Source: Deinococcus radiotolerans
Lineage (GTDB): Bacteria > Deinococcota > Deinococci > Deinococcales > Deinococcaceae
Direction of reading: 5' to 3'
Length of the DNA: 64,000 bases
Assembly: GCF_014647435.1 (NCBI RefSeq)
Contig: NZ_BMPE01000005.1
Span: 62,001-126,000 of the forward strand
Part shown: positions 41,192 to 50,427 of the stretch, piece by piece
Layout: every line of letters starts with the position of its first letter
Position numbering within the stretch: the stretch's first letter is position 1
The notes under the pieces: model-generated
Told to the model about the DNA's origin: nothing
Databases searched by the model: none
The model's input: only the letters and a program-made list of their open reading frames with translations
Made by a program: the position numbers and the translations under genes

Positions 41192-42010
41192 ATGACCGAC
41201 AACAACGAGCTGCGCCCCGGTGAGCAGACGCCGGAAGAACTGCGTAACCTGATCCCCCAGCTGGAAGGCGAACCCGACGAGGACCCCGTGCTGGACGCCG
41301 AGGAAGCCGCCGCTGAAACCAGCGTCAGCGCTGAAGGCGCCGAGGGCGAGGAGGAATTCGAAGAGGAATTCATCGACGCCGACGAACTGATGGCCGTGCT
41401 GGCCGAACTGAAGGAACTGCTCGAAGCTCAGGGCAAGGAAATCCGTGGACTGCGCCGCGAGATGCGCGAGATGCGCGAAAGCCAGGGCCAGGGCGGCTTC
41501 CGCCCACGCGAGGACCGCGGCGGCTTCCAGGGTGGCGACCGCGGCGGTGACCGTGGTGGCTTCCGCCCCCGTGAAGACCGCGGCGGTGACCGTGGCGGCT
41601 TCCGCCCTCGCGAGGACCGCGGCGGGTACCAGGGCGGCGGCGACCGCGGCGGCTTCCGTCCCCGTGAAGACCGTGGCGGCTTCCAGGGTGGCGACCGCGG
41701 CGGTGACCGTGGTGGCTTCCGTCCCCGCGAGGACCGTGGCGGCGACCGCGGCGGGTTCCAGGGTGGTGGCGACCGTGGTGGCTTCCGCCCCCGCGAGGAC
41801 CGCGGCGGCTTCCAGGGCGGCGGCGACCGTGGTGGCTTCCGTCCCCGTGAGGACCGTGGCGGCGACCGCGGCGGGTTCCAGGGCGGCGGCGACCGTCCCG
41901 CGTTCCGTCCCCGTGAAGACCGTGGTGGCGACCGTCCCGAGCAGGGCGGCGAGTTCCGCCCCCGCGCCCGCGCGGACCGTGGCTGGAACAACCGCCGCGA
42001 CGACGAGTAA
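41192..42010 (+). CDS. Acidic/coiled-coil protein with long RGG-repeat tail
   Basis: 272 residues. Residues 24-64 are strongly acidic (GEEEFEEEFIDADE); 64-97 form a heptad-like helix (LMAVLAELKELLEAQ then LRREMREMRE); 100-272 are a repetitive Gly/Arg/Asp-rich tail with eight copies of FRPREDRGG spaced by FQGGGDRGG-type units. Such RGG tails bind RNA or single-stranded DNA and can drive phase separation in eukaryotes; the bacterial role here is unknown. AAAGGAG lies eight bases before the ATG. The DNA repeats are in frame throughout. A strong bidirectional terminator follows. Confidence 0.85.
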   Translation: MTDNNELRPGEQTPEELRNLIPQLEGEPDEDPVLDAEEAAAETSVSAEGAEGEEEFEEEFIDADELMAVLAELKELLEAQGKEIRGLRREMREMRESQGQGGFRPREDRGGFQGGDRGGDRGGFRPREDRGGDRGGFRPREDRGGYQGGGDRGGFRPREDRGGFQGGDRGGDRGGFRPREDRGGDRGGFQGGGDRGGFRPREDRGGFQGGGDRGGFRPREDRGGDRGGFQGGGDRPAFRPREDRGGDRPEQGGEFRPRARADRGWNNRRDDE

Positions 42011-42021
42011 CACCCAGACGT

Positions 42022-42056
42022 AAAGGGGGGGCCGGACGCACTGTCCGGCCCCCCTT
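42022..42056. terminator. Bidirectional intrinsic terminator
   Basis: GGGGGGCCGGAC pairs with GTCCGGCCCCCC over 12 bases around a GCACT loop, flanked by AAA on the left and TT on the right. It lies between the convergent RGG-repeat and S9 peptidase genes. Confidence 0.8.
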
Positions 42057-42072
42057 CTGCTGTGCGGGTGCG

Positions 42073-44067
42073 TCAGGCGGTCGCTGCGTTCGCCGTCTGC
42101 ACGCTGGGCGTGAGGTACCGGTCGAGCCAGTTCAGGTACTCCTCCAGGCGTGTGAGGCGGCGGTCGGGGCGGCCCGAGCGGGACAGTTCGTGGTCCTCGC
42201 CGGGGAAGCGCACGAAGCGGGTGGGCACGCCGTGCAGGGTCAGGGCGGCGTACCACTGCTCGGCCTGCTCGATGGGGCAGCGGTGATCCAGCACCGAGTG
42301 GACGATCAGGGTGGGCGTGCGGACGTTCTCAACGTACTGGAGGGGGCTCATGTCCCAGAGCTTCAGGGCGTCTGCGCGGCGGTGGAAGTTCAGGCCCAGC
42401 TCGTCCTCCCAGAAGCGCAGGCCGATGTCGCTGGTGCCGCCGAAACTCAGCAGGTTGCAGATGCTGCGGTCCGTGATGGCCACCTGGAAGCGGGTGGTGT
42501 GCGCGGTCAGCCAGTTGGTCATGAAGCCGCCGTAGCTGCCCCCCATCACCGCGGTGCGCGCGCGGTCCAGGCGGGGCTGGGCGTCCAGGCAGGCGTCGAA
42601 GAACGCCAGCAGGTCGTCGGTGTCCACGCTGCCCCAGCGGCCGTGAATGGCGTCGACCCACGCCTGCCCGTAGCCGATGCTGCCGCGCGGGTTGCTGTAG
42701 CACACGGCCTGGCCGCGCGCGGCGTACAGCTGGAATTCGTGCGTGAAGGCGTGCCCGTAGTCGGTGTGCGGCCCGCCGTGGATGCTGAGGATCGCGGGGA
42801 CCGGTTCCGTGCCGCCGGGCAGCAGCACCCAGCCTTCACCCTCGCCCAGGTCGGTGGGGAAGGGCACGCGGATGGGCGTGCGGGCCGCGAAGGGCAGGTT
42901 CGCGTTCAGGTCCGTGACCTGCGTGCCGTTCAGGATCACCTCGGGGAAGCGGTCGGCCCGCTCGCGGATCAGGGCGAGGCCGCCGCCGCGCGCCGTGAAG
43001 GCCGGGATGACGCCCTGCGGGTCGTGGTCGAAGGGCGCCACGTGGCCGCTCTGGCCGTCCTCAGCGAGGGTGGCGGTGAACAGGCCGCAGCTGCCGCGCA
43101 CGGTGCTGGAGAACAGCAGCGTGCGTTCGTCCAGCCACGTGGGCTTCTCGGGCAGGGCGCCCACGTGGCAGTCGCCGCCCACGGCGTTCCCGACCGGGTG
43201 GTCGTGCCCGGCGTCCAGGCGCACGGGGGCCGCGCTCCCGTGCAGGGGTAGGAGGTACAGGTGGGTGTGTTCGGTGTTGCCCTGCCCGGCGGGGCGGCCC
43301 ACCAGCACGAAGCGCTGTCCGTCCGGGTGCGGCACGACGGCGTTCACGGCGGACGCCCACTGCGTGACCTGCCGGGGCGCGCCGCTGAGGGGCAGGTGCC
43401 AGACTTCCTGCTGCCAGTGCGCGCCGGCCAGTTCGTCCGTGGAGGCAATGAACAGCGCGCCGCTGCTGTCCGGCAGCCAGGTCACGCCGCCCAGTTCGAC
43501 GTCGGGCGCGTGCCACTCCTGCACCTCGCCGGTGGGGACGTGCAGGCGGTGCAGGCGCGCGGGCCGTTCGGGCAGCCAGTCGCGGCCGTTGAAGCGGTAG
43601 CGGGGGCGGGTGATCACGCGGGCCTCGCCGCGCTCATCGCGTTTGTCCTCATCGTCGGCGGTGGTCGTGAACGACACGTACTGCCCGTCTGGGCTCCACT
43701 GGAGGTCCGAGACGCCGTTGCGGAAGCGGGTCATGACCTGCGCCTCGCCGCCCGACAGGGGCAGCAGGTGCAGCTGCGCGCCGTCCCCGACCTTGCGCGT
43801 GAAGGCCAGGGTCTGCCCGTCCGGGGACCAGCGGGGGCTGCCGTCGCGGCCCTCGCCGCGGGTCAGGACGCGGGTGCCCTGCGCGTCGGCCAGCCAGATC
43901 TGCGATTTGTAGCGGGGCTTGGCGAAGTCAGCGTCGGGCTTGCGGGGGTCGTCCTCCTCGGTGCGGGTCAGGACGAACGCGGCGCGCGTGCCGTCAGGGC
44001 TGACCTGCGGGTCGGAGGGGAAGACCAGTGAGAGCAGGGTCTCCGGGCCGGGGGTGGGCGGGGTCAT
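42073..44067 (-). CDS. S9-family prolyl oligopeptidase / acylaminoacyl peptidase
   Basis: 664 residues. The N-terminal ~400 residues are a beta-propeller with repeated SPDG blades (PQVSPDGTRAAFVL, PRWSPDGQTLAFTR, LQWSPDGQYVSFT). The C-terminal alpha/beta hydrolase has the catalytic Ser in GGSYGGFMTNW (about 511), Asp in HSVLDHRCPIEQA and His in GEDHELSRSG. IHGGPHTDYG forms the oxyanion region. Cytoplasmic, no signal peptide. Probably clears short or N-acylated peptides. Confidence 0.94.
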   Translation of the reverse strand: MTPPTPGPETLLSLVFPSDPQVSPDGTRAAFVLTRTEEDDPRKPDADFAKPRYKSQIWLADAQGTRVLTRGEGRDGSPRWSPDGQTLAFTRKVGDGAQLHLLPLSGGEAQVMTRFRNGVSDLQWSPDGQYVSFTTTADDEDKRDERGEARVITRPRYRFNGRDWLPERPARLHRLHVPTGEVQEWHAPDVELGGVTWLPDSSGALFIASTDELAGAHWQQEVWHLPLSGAPRQVTQWASAVNAVVPHPDGQRFVLVGRPAGQGNTEHTHLYLLPLHGSAAPVRLDAGHDHPVGNAVGGDCHVGALPEKPTWLDERTLLFSSTVRGSCGLFTATLAEDGQSGHVAPFDHDPQGVIPAFTARGGGLALIRERADRFPEVILNGTQVTDLNANLPFAARTPIRVPFPTDLGEGEGWVLLPGGTEPVPAILSIHGGPHTDYGHAFTHEFQLYAARGQAVCYSNPRGSIGYGQAWVDAIHGRWGSVDTDDLLAFFDACLDAQPRLDRARTAVMGGSYGGFMTNWLTAHTTRFQVAITDRSICNLLSFGGTSDIGLRFWEDELGLNFHRRADALKLWDMSPLQYVENVRTPTLIVHSVLDHRCPIEQAEQWYAALTLHGVPTRFVRFPGEDHELSRSGRPDRRLTRLEEYLNWLDRYLTPSVQTANAATA

Positions 44068-44383
44068 GCCCCACAGTCAAGCACACAACTCTGAGCATCA
44101 GGGGACCCGGCACGAATGGGAACGCTTCCAAAACGTCGTCCAGGACGAACCGCAGCCCCTGCAGCAGTTCATGATCACTGCCTAAAGGGAAAGTGGAACG
44201 CGTCTTGCTATTTCCAAACGGACTTCGCTTACGCTGATCTTACCGGCCTATCCGGCTCTGCCCCTGACGCCAGCGAACGCTCCGCTGACGTTGCCGACCT
44301 ACCCTGAAGCGGTTCTCCCCTCACCTGCTGGCGCCGTTCAACCGGCCGCTTTCCTTCTTCATTCCTTCCCCCGGAGGTCTGTC
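44068..44383. other. 316-bp control region before the 63-aa gene
   Basis: No gene seen. It contains TGGGAACGCTTCCA (44117-44130), a near-palindrome with LacI-type central CG, about 50 bases ahead of the divergent S9 peptidase start, and the promoter-like pair described separately. Confidence 0.45.
44205..44235 (+). promoter_or_regulatory. Promoter-like pair TTGCTA-19-TACGCT
   Basis: TTGCTA (44205-44210) and TACGCT (44230-44235), 19-base spacer. It would give a leader of about 140 bases before ATG 44384, one of the longest in the window. Confidence 0.45.
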
Positions 44384-44575
44384 ATGCACGAACTGTCCTG
44401 TTCCTGGGTCCCCGGTACCTTTGACGTTGTCCGCCTGCGGGTCGCTGGCCGCACCATCGAAATGACCAGCGCGCACCTCGCCCGCCTGTTCGGCAAGCAG
44501 GCCCTGCACGACTTGTACCTGAAAGGCAGCGCCAAACTGAAAATCGACGCCCAGCAGGTCGCGCTGCTCAGCTGA
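44384..44575 (+). CDS. 63-residue hypothetical protein
   Basis: Unrecognised. Reads MHELSCSWVPGTFDVVRLRVAGR then TSAHLARLFGKQALHDLYLKGSA, so a beta-rich start followed by helices; slightly basic, one cysteine, no membrane segment. GGAGGT seven bases before the ATG is a good ribosome site. The frame is open 31 codons upstream but the ribosome site fixes 44384. Stands alone between S9 and M20 peptidase genes with a long leader. Confidence 0.6.
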   Translation: MHELSCSWVPGTFDVVRLRVAGRTIEMTSAHLARLFGKQALHDLYLKGSAKLKIDAQQVALLS

Positions 44576-44651
44576 CCCGCCCTCACCGCAGCGTTAGGCT
44601 CCCTTCACCGGAACCTGACGCTGTTCTGTGCGCCCCGTCCTCCGTGGACGG

Positions 44652-44657
44652 TAGCAT
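44652..44657 (+). promoter_or_regulatory. Leaderless -10 element (TAGCAT)
   Basis: TAGCAT ends six bases before ATG 44664 of the M20 peptidase gene. Confidence 0.4.
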
Positions 44658-44663
44658 CCGGGC

Positions 44664-45779
<1,116 letters not shown>

Positions 45780-45795
45780 CCGGCCCGCACAGACC

Positions 45796-45830
45796 CGGCG
45801 GGCGCCCTGGTCCATCAGAGGCGCCCGCCG
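45796..45830. terminator. Bidirectional stem-loop between M20 and GGDEF-EAL genes
   Basis: CGGCGGGCGCC (45796-45806) pairs perfectly with GGCGCCCGCCG (45820-45830). Convergent gene ends flank it. Confidence 0.65.
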
Positions 45831-45851
45831 CTGCCTGGAGGTGAGGCCGGA

Positions 45852-47753
45852 TCAGCAGGCGGCGGCACCCACCGCCACGGCACTGGGCGCGGGGGCGCGC
45901 AGCAGCGTCATGAACTCCTCGGCGTCCAGCGGGCGGGACAGACCGTGCCCCTGACCCAGCGGGCAGTTCAGTTCGCGCAGCACGGCCAGGTGCGCCGCGG
46001 ACTCGACCCCCTCGGCCGTCAGGTCCAGCGGCAGGTGCTGCGTCAGGCCCAGCACGGCGCTCAGCAGCGCCCGCGCGAACGATTCGCCGTCCCCGCCGGT
46101 CAGGTCCACGGTGCAGGACCGGTCCAGTTTCACGCCCGTGATCGGCAGGGAACGCAGCCGCGCCAGGTTCGAGTACCCGGAGCCGAAATCATCAATGCTG
46201 AGGCCCACCCCCACATCCCGCAGGTCCTGCAGCGTCCGCGCCGCCCGGTCATCCTCGTACAGCGACGCCGTTTCAGTCAGTTCCAGCTCCAGGCGGCAGG
46301 GGTCCAGGCCACTGTCCCGCAGCGCCTGCTGCACCACCTGCGGGAACTCCGCCTGCAAGAGCTGCACGGCGCTGACGTTCACGCTGACCGTCACGTCCGC
46401 CCAGGGCAGGGCGGCGCGGCACGCCTCGCGCAGCACCCACGCGCCGATCGGGGCGATCAGACCCACTCGCTCGGCCACCGGAATGAACTCGCCCGGGGAG
46501 ACAGGGCCCAGCTGCGGGTGCGTCCAGCGGAGCAGCGCCTCGGCCTTCACGGGCCTGAGGTCATGCAGGCGGAACACCGGCTGGAAGTGCAGGCTGAGTT
46601 CCTCGCGGGTCAGGGCGAGACTCAGGTCCCGCGCCAGCAGCTGGAAGCGCTCGGTGGCGGCGTCATGCGGCTGGTAGCGGCGCACCTGCCGCCGCCCGGC
46701 GCGCTTGACGGCAGCCATGGCGCTGTCCGCGTGCCGCAGCAGTTCTTCCGGGTCGGTCGCGTCCTCCGGGTACACGCTCACGCCGATGCTGAGCGTGACG
46801 TCCATACCGACCAGCAGGCTGGGCCGGGTGGGCGCCAGCTGCAACAGGCGGCGCGCCTCCCACTGCGCGCTGCGGTCATCCGCGTCCGGGAGGAGCACCA
46901 CGAACTCGTCGCCGCTCAGGCGGTACACGCCGCTGCCCTGCGGCGCGAGCCGCTGCAGTTCCTGCGCCACGCCGCGCAGCAGCTCGTCGCCCGCGGCGTG
47001 CCCCAGCGTGTCGTTCACGACCTTGAACGCGTCGACGTCCACGACCAGCACCGCGAACGTGCCGCCGCGGCCGGTGAGGTTGCGCAGCTGCTCGGTCAGT
47101 CGAACCCGGCCCGGCAGGCCCGTGAGCAGGTCCGTGAACACCAGTTCGCCCAGCACCCGCCGCTCGCCCTGCGCGCGGCCCAGCAGGTCGTTGCGCCGCA
47201 TGAAGTGCGACGCCCCGTACAGGCTGACCAGGGTCGCCATGTTGATCTGCACGGCGGCGCGCAGCGCGTCGAGATTCACGGCGTGCCCCTGGAGTAGCGG
47301 CCACAGGATCAGCAGGGCGCTCAGGGCCGCCACGGCACTCACGCTCCAGTTCAGGGTGCGCCGGACCGGGCGGGACAGGTCCGTCATCATGGTCCAGGTG
47401 ATGATGGCCGGCAGCCACACCAGCGTCTCCAGCAGTTCCGACAGGAGGGTCTGCGGGTCGCGGAGCAGCAGCGTCAGCAGCAGCAACTTGACGCTCATGA
47501 ACAGCGTGCTGCCCGCCGTGAGCAGCAGCGTCACCCGCTGAAGGTCCCCCCAGCGGCGCAGCACCGCCACCCAGCTGAGGCCCAGCAGGCTGCTCATGGC
47601 CAGGTACAGCCAGGGGTCAACGTGCCGGTCCCACGCGTCCGGCCGCGCCAGCAGCAGGGCCAGCAGCACCGACACCTGAACGGCTGGCAGGCCCCACAGC
47701 AGCATGCGCCGCCAGGCGGTCAGCAGGTCTTGGTGTGCAGTGCCTTCGCCCAT
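45852..47753 (-). CDS. Membrane GGDEF-EAL protein (c-di-GMP turnover)
   Basis: 633 residues. Roughly six membrane helices in the first 165 residues, then a GGDEF domain whose signature reads SGDEF (about 280) with DVDAFKVVNDTLGHAAGDE before it, then an EAL domain with intact EALLRW (about 405), ELELTET, DDFGSGYSNL, KLDRS and AEGVES. The EAL half should be an active phosphodiesterase; the SGDEF half may be weakly active or act as a GTP-binding regulator. A TACAGT hexamer lies nine bases before the ATG. Confidence 0.92.
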   Translation of the reverse strand: MGEGTAHQDLLTAWRRMLLWGLPAVQVSVLLALLLARPDAWDRHVDPWLYLAMSSLLGLSWVAVLRRWGDLQRVTLLLTAGSTLFMSVKLLLLTLLLRDPQTLLSELLETLVWLPAIITWTMMTDLSRPVRRTLNWSVSAVAALSALLILWPLLQGHAVNLDALRAAVQINMATLVSLYGASHFMRRNDLLGRAQGERRVLGELVFTDLLTGLPGRVRLTEQLRNLTGRGGTFAVLVVDVDAFKVVNDTLGHAAGDELLRGVAQELQRLAPQGSGVYRLSGDEFVVLLPDADDRSAQWEARRLLQLAPTRPSLLVGMDVTLSIGVSVYPEDATDPEELLRHADSAMAAVKRAGRRQVRRYQPHDAATERFQLLARDLSLALTREELSLHFQPVFRLHDLRPVKAEALLRWTHPQLGPVSPGEFIPVAERVGLIAPIGAWVLREACRAALPWADVTVSVNVSAVQLLQAEFPQVVQQALRDSGLDPCRLELELTETASLYEDDRAARTLQDLRDVGVGLSIDDFGSGYSNLARLRSLPITGVKLDRSCTVDLTGGDGESFARALLSAVLGLTQHLPLDLTAEGVESAAHLAVLRELNCPLGQGHGLSRPLDAEEFMTLLRAPAPSAVAVGAAAC

Positions 47754-47855
47754 GATCTGTCCACTGTAATGAGGAATTTCACACAGATTTCATACGGCCC
47801 ACTCAGGGGTCCGGGCGGCGGGGCCCGTATGCTGACAGGCGGAGGTTCCCGGCCT

Positions 47856-48152
47856 GTGTTCAACCTGTTCCGCAAGAAAGCGTCCGCCAACCCCTACGTG
47901 CAGCAGGACGACGTGCAGACGTACCGTGTCCGCGTCCGCACCCGCCCCCACGCCGAGGTGGTCGAGTTCCGCTTCACGAAGGGCGCGCACATCGGCATTG
48001 ACGACGACGGCACGTACCTGTTCCGCAAACCCGTCGTGAGCCCGCAGCACTTCGACCGGGGTGAACTGCTCGTGCGGTTCGACCGCGGCTACCGCGTGAC
48101 CGCCACCGAAGGGGAGAACGTGGACTTCATCCCCGTCAGCGACTGGGACTGA
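47856..48152 (+). CDS. 98-residue hypothetical protein
   Basis: Unrecognised. Begins MFNLFRKKASANPYVQQDD and is otherwise predicted beta-rich (TYRVRVRTRPHAEVVEFRFTKG, LLVRFDRGYRVTATEG), ending acidic (VSDWD). No signal or membrane segment. The GTG at 47856 is chosen because GGAGGT lies nine bases upstream and a TATGCT hexamer (47828-47833) precedes that. Confidence 0.6.
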   Translation: MFNLFRKKASANPYVQQDDVQTYRVRVRTRPHAEVVEFRFTKGAHIGIDDDGTYLFRKPVVSPQHFDRGELLVRFDRGYRVTATEGENVDFIPVSDWD

Positions 48153-48175
48153 CCCCGGGGCACGCGCGGCGCCCG

Positions 48176-48853
48176 TCACTTCACCTCGTAGAACGTCTCC
48201 TCGGTCACGCGCTGCGGGAACTTCCGGATGAAATCCACCGTGCTCAGCGCCTGCGTGCGGTGACACGCGATCGCCTGAAGTTTACGCACGATGAATCGCG
48301 TCACGTCGTGGCGCACGTTCGGCGGCAGCCACTCGGCCCGCAGCGCCTCGTTCTCCGGTGCGGTATCCGACGCGTAGTACCACAGGCGGGGCCGCTCACC
48401 CTCCGGCAGGGCGTCCCAGGCGGCCTTCACGGCGCGGTGCGTGGTCACGTGATCCGGGTGGCCGTTGCTGCCGTTCGGCGGGAAGGTCAGCACCACCTCG
48501 GGCCGCAGGCGCACCATCGCCTCGCGCGCCACCTCGGTCAGCGCCGCGAGTGGCTGATCTTTCAGGTACTTGTCCGGGAAGTGGTGATGCTCGAAGACAC
48601 TCCCGCCCGCCTGCGCTTCGGGCGTGGTCAGCCCGATGACCTCCAGACACGCCGCGAGTTCCACCTCGCGCATCCGTGCCAGTTCCTCCGGCGTGTCGCA
48701 CAGGCCCAGCGTGCGCCCCGCCTCGCCGCGCGTCAGGGTCACCAGCCCGCACGCGGCTCCGGCCTCCAGGTGGCCCATCAGCGTGCCGGACGCGCCGTAC
48801 ACCTCGTCGTCCGGGTGCGGCACGATCAGCAGCAGTTTCAGTCCGTCACTCAT
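48176..48853 (-). CDS. PIG-L/BshB-type deacetylase
   Basis: 225 residues. Zinc motif PHPDDE (residues 12-17) and GHPDH further on define the LmbE/PIG-L family of N-acetylglucosamine deacetylases. LTRGEAGRTLGLCDTPEELARMREVELAACLEVIGL resembles BshB enzymes of bacillithiol synthesis, and Deinococcus makes bacillithiol, so GlcNAc-malate deacetylation or bacillithiol-conjugate cleavage is plausible but not shown. Leaderless start after TATGCT. Confidence 0.87.
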   Translation of the reverse strand: MSDGLKLLLIVPHPDDEVYGASGTLMGHLEAGAACGLVTLTRGEAGRTLGLCDTPEELARMREVELAACLEVIGLTTPEAQAGGSVFEHHHFPDKYLKDQPLAALTEVAREAMVRLRPEVVLTFPPNGSNGHPDHVTTHRAVKAAWDALPEGERPRLWYYASDTAPENEALRAEWLPPNVRHDVTRFIVRKLQAIACHRTQALSTVDFIRKFPQRVTEETFYEVK

Positions 48854-48859
48854 CCGCCC

Positions 48860-48865
48860 AGCATA
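48860..48865 (-). promoter_or_regulatory. Leaderless -10 element (TATGCT)
   Basis: TATGCT on the minus strand ends six bases before ATG 48853. Confidence 0.5.
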
Positions 48866-48903
48866 GGCCCGCGCGTGCGTCACCGCGCGGGGCACGCCCC
48901 CGG

Positions 48904-48909
48904 TACGCT
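48904..48909 (+). promoter_or_regulatory. Leaderless -10 element (TACGCT)
   Basis: TACGCT ends six bases before ATG 48916. Confidence 0.5.
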
Positions 48910-48915
48910 GCCCGT

Positions 48916-49341
48916 ATGCGCCGCCCCCTGACTCTGCTGCCCTGTGCGCTGCTGGCCCTGTCTGGCACCGCTCCCGCAACCAGCTGGACGTACGCGCGGC
49001 TGTACGTCCTGACCGAGTACCCCACCAGTCCGCGTGAGCGGCCGGCCGAGCCCACCCGGGCACTCCTGCGCTGGATGACGCCCACGCAGACCCGCACGTT
49101 CGAGGACCCCCACCCCACGACGCCGGACCTGAAGGGCCTGAACGCCTTCGTGTCCGGCGTGGTGGGCGCGCCGGTGCAGGTGACCTGGGACCTGCTGCTG
49201 ACCTTCGACGCGCTGGGCCGCGCCGGGTGGGAACTCGTGACCTGCGTGCCCTTCGAGAACGTCACGGGCGGCGCGTACCACGTGAGCAGCGAGTGCTTCT
49301 TCAAACGGCCCCGCGAGGACCACCCGGCCGGAACGGCGTAG
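48916..49341 (+). CDS. Hypothetical secreted protein
   Basis: 141 residues with a signal peptide (MRRPLTLLPCALLALSGTAPA) cut before TSWTYARLYV. The mature part resembles small proteins with FDALGRAGWELVTCVPFEN (a DUF4177-like ALNALGAEGWELV pattern), and has two cysteines. DUF4177-type domains have no known function. Leaderless start. Confidence 0.65.
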   Translation: MRRPLTLLPCALLALSGTAPATSWTYARLYVLTEYPTSPRERPAEPTRALLRWMTPTQTRTFEDPHPTTPDLKGLNAFVSGVVGAPVQVTWDLLLTFDALGRAGWELVTCVPFENVTGGAYHVSSECFFKRPREDHPAGTA

Positions 49342-49389
49342 GCGTGCTGGCGGATGCGACCCGGATCGGGCGGCCCGCATGATGGGCGC

Positions 49390-50427
49390 ATGACTGCCCC
49401 ACAGCCCTTCACGCTGCGCGAGCCGCGCAAACCCGACGACTTCGCCGAGATTGCGGCCCTGCTGAGCGCCGCCGATCCCGAGTGGCCGGTCACGCCGGAC
49501 CTCCTGAGCGTCTGGGACGCCGCGCACGACCCGGCGCTGTACCGCCTTGAACTGGTGGCCGAGCAGGCAGGCCGCGTCGTGGGGGTGGGGCAGGTCGGGC
49601 ATGATGATTTCGCCTTCGAGGAGTGGCGTTACTTCGGCGGCATCACCGTCCACCCGGACGCCCGCGGGCAGGGGATCGGGACAGCGCTGTACGGCGCGTT
49701 GATGGAATCCCTGCGGGCCCGGGGCGCGCAGGACATCCGCACCATGCTCAGCGATCAGGCGCACGACGCGCCGGGCCGGGCGTTCCTGGCCGCGCGGGGA
49801 TTTACGCGCACCTGGGACCGCTTCGAGTCGCGCCTGCACACGGACGAGGCCGAGCTGGGCCGCTTCGACGACCTCATGGCGGCCGTGGCCGCGGACGGCG
49901 TGCACCTGCGGTCCACCGCGGACCTGGCCGGTGATCCGCAGCGGAACCGGCGGCTGTGGGAACTGGACTGGCGCCTCTTCCAGGACGTGCCGATGGGCCA
50001 GGCCCTCACCCGGCGGCCCTTCGAGGCATGGGTGAAGCAGGAACTGGACGACCCGACCTTCAGTCACGAGCTGTCCTTCGTGGCTGTGCGGCCTGGCGTG
50101 CAGGACCCGGAGACCGGCCCGTACGTGGGGTACAGCACCCTGATGCGCAACCCGGCGGGCTTCTACGTGATCGGCATGACCGGCGTGCGCCGAGAGGACC
50201 GCGGGCGCGGCGTGGCCAAGGCCCTGAAAGTCGCTGCGATGCGCGCCCTGGCCGCCGCGGGGGGCGGCGAGATCCGCACCTTCAACGACCCGCCCAACAA
50301 GGCCATGCTGGGCATGAACCGCGCACTGGGCTTCCGGCGCGGCCCCACCCGCAGCCGCTACGAACTGCACCTGGACCCCGTGACGGGCGAGCGCCGCCCC
50401 ATCGACGTGCCGCCGGTGACCGCGTGA
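49390..50427 (+). CDS. Double-GNAT acetyltransferase (first of a tandem pair)
   Basis: 345 residues made of two GNAT repeats. The first acetyl-CoA loop is GGITVHPDARGQGIGTALY; the second half has VIGMTGVRREDRGRGVAKALKVAA. Two-domain GNATs of this kind include mycothiol-synthase-like enzymes; the substrate here is unknown. CATGAT six bases before the ATG is a weak leaderless element. The stop overlaps the start of a paralogue (GTGA). Confidence 0.88.
   Translation: MTAPQPFTLREPRKPDDFAEIAALLSAADPEWPVTPDLLSVWDAAHDPALYRLELVAEQAGRVVGVGQVGHDDFAFEEWRYFGGITVHPDARGQGIGTALYGALMESLRARGAQDIRTMLSDQAHDAPGRAFLAARGFTRTWDRFESRLHTDEAELGRFDDLMAAVAADGVHLRSTADLAGDPQRNRRLWELDWRLFQDVPMGQALTRRPFEAWVKQELDDPTFSHELSFVAVRPGVQDPETGPYVGYSTLMRNPAGFYVIGMTGVRREDRGRGVAKALKVAAMRALAAAGGGEIRTFNDPPNKAMLGMNRALGFRRGPTRSRYELHLDPVTGERRPIDVPPVTA

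Noticed and set aside
41490..41990. Tandem DNA repeats suggestive of a CRISPR or satellite array
   Set aside because: The repeats are entirely in frame and encode the RGG tail; units vary in length with no spacer/repeat structure.
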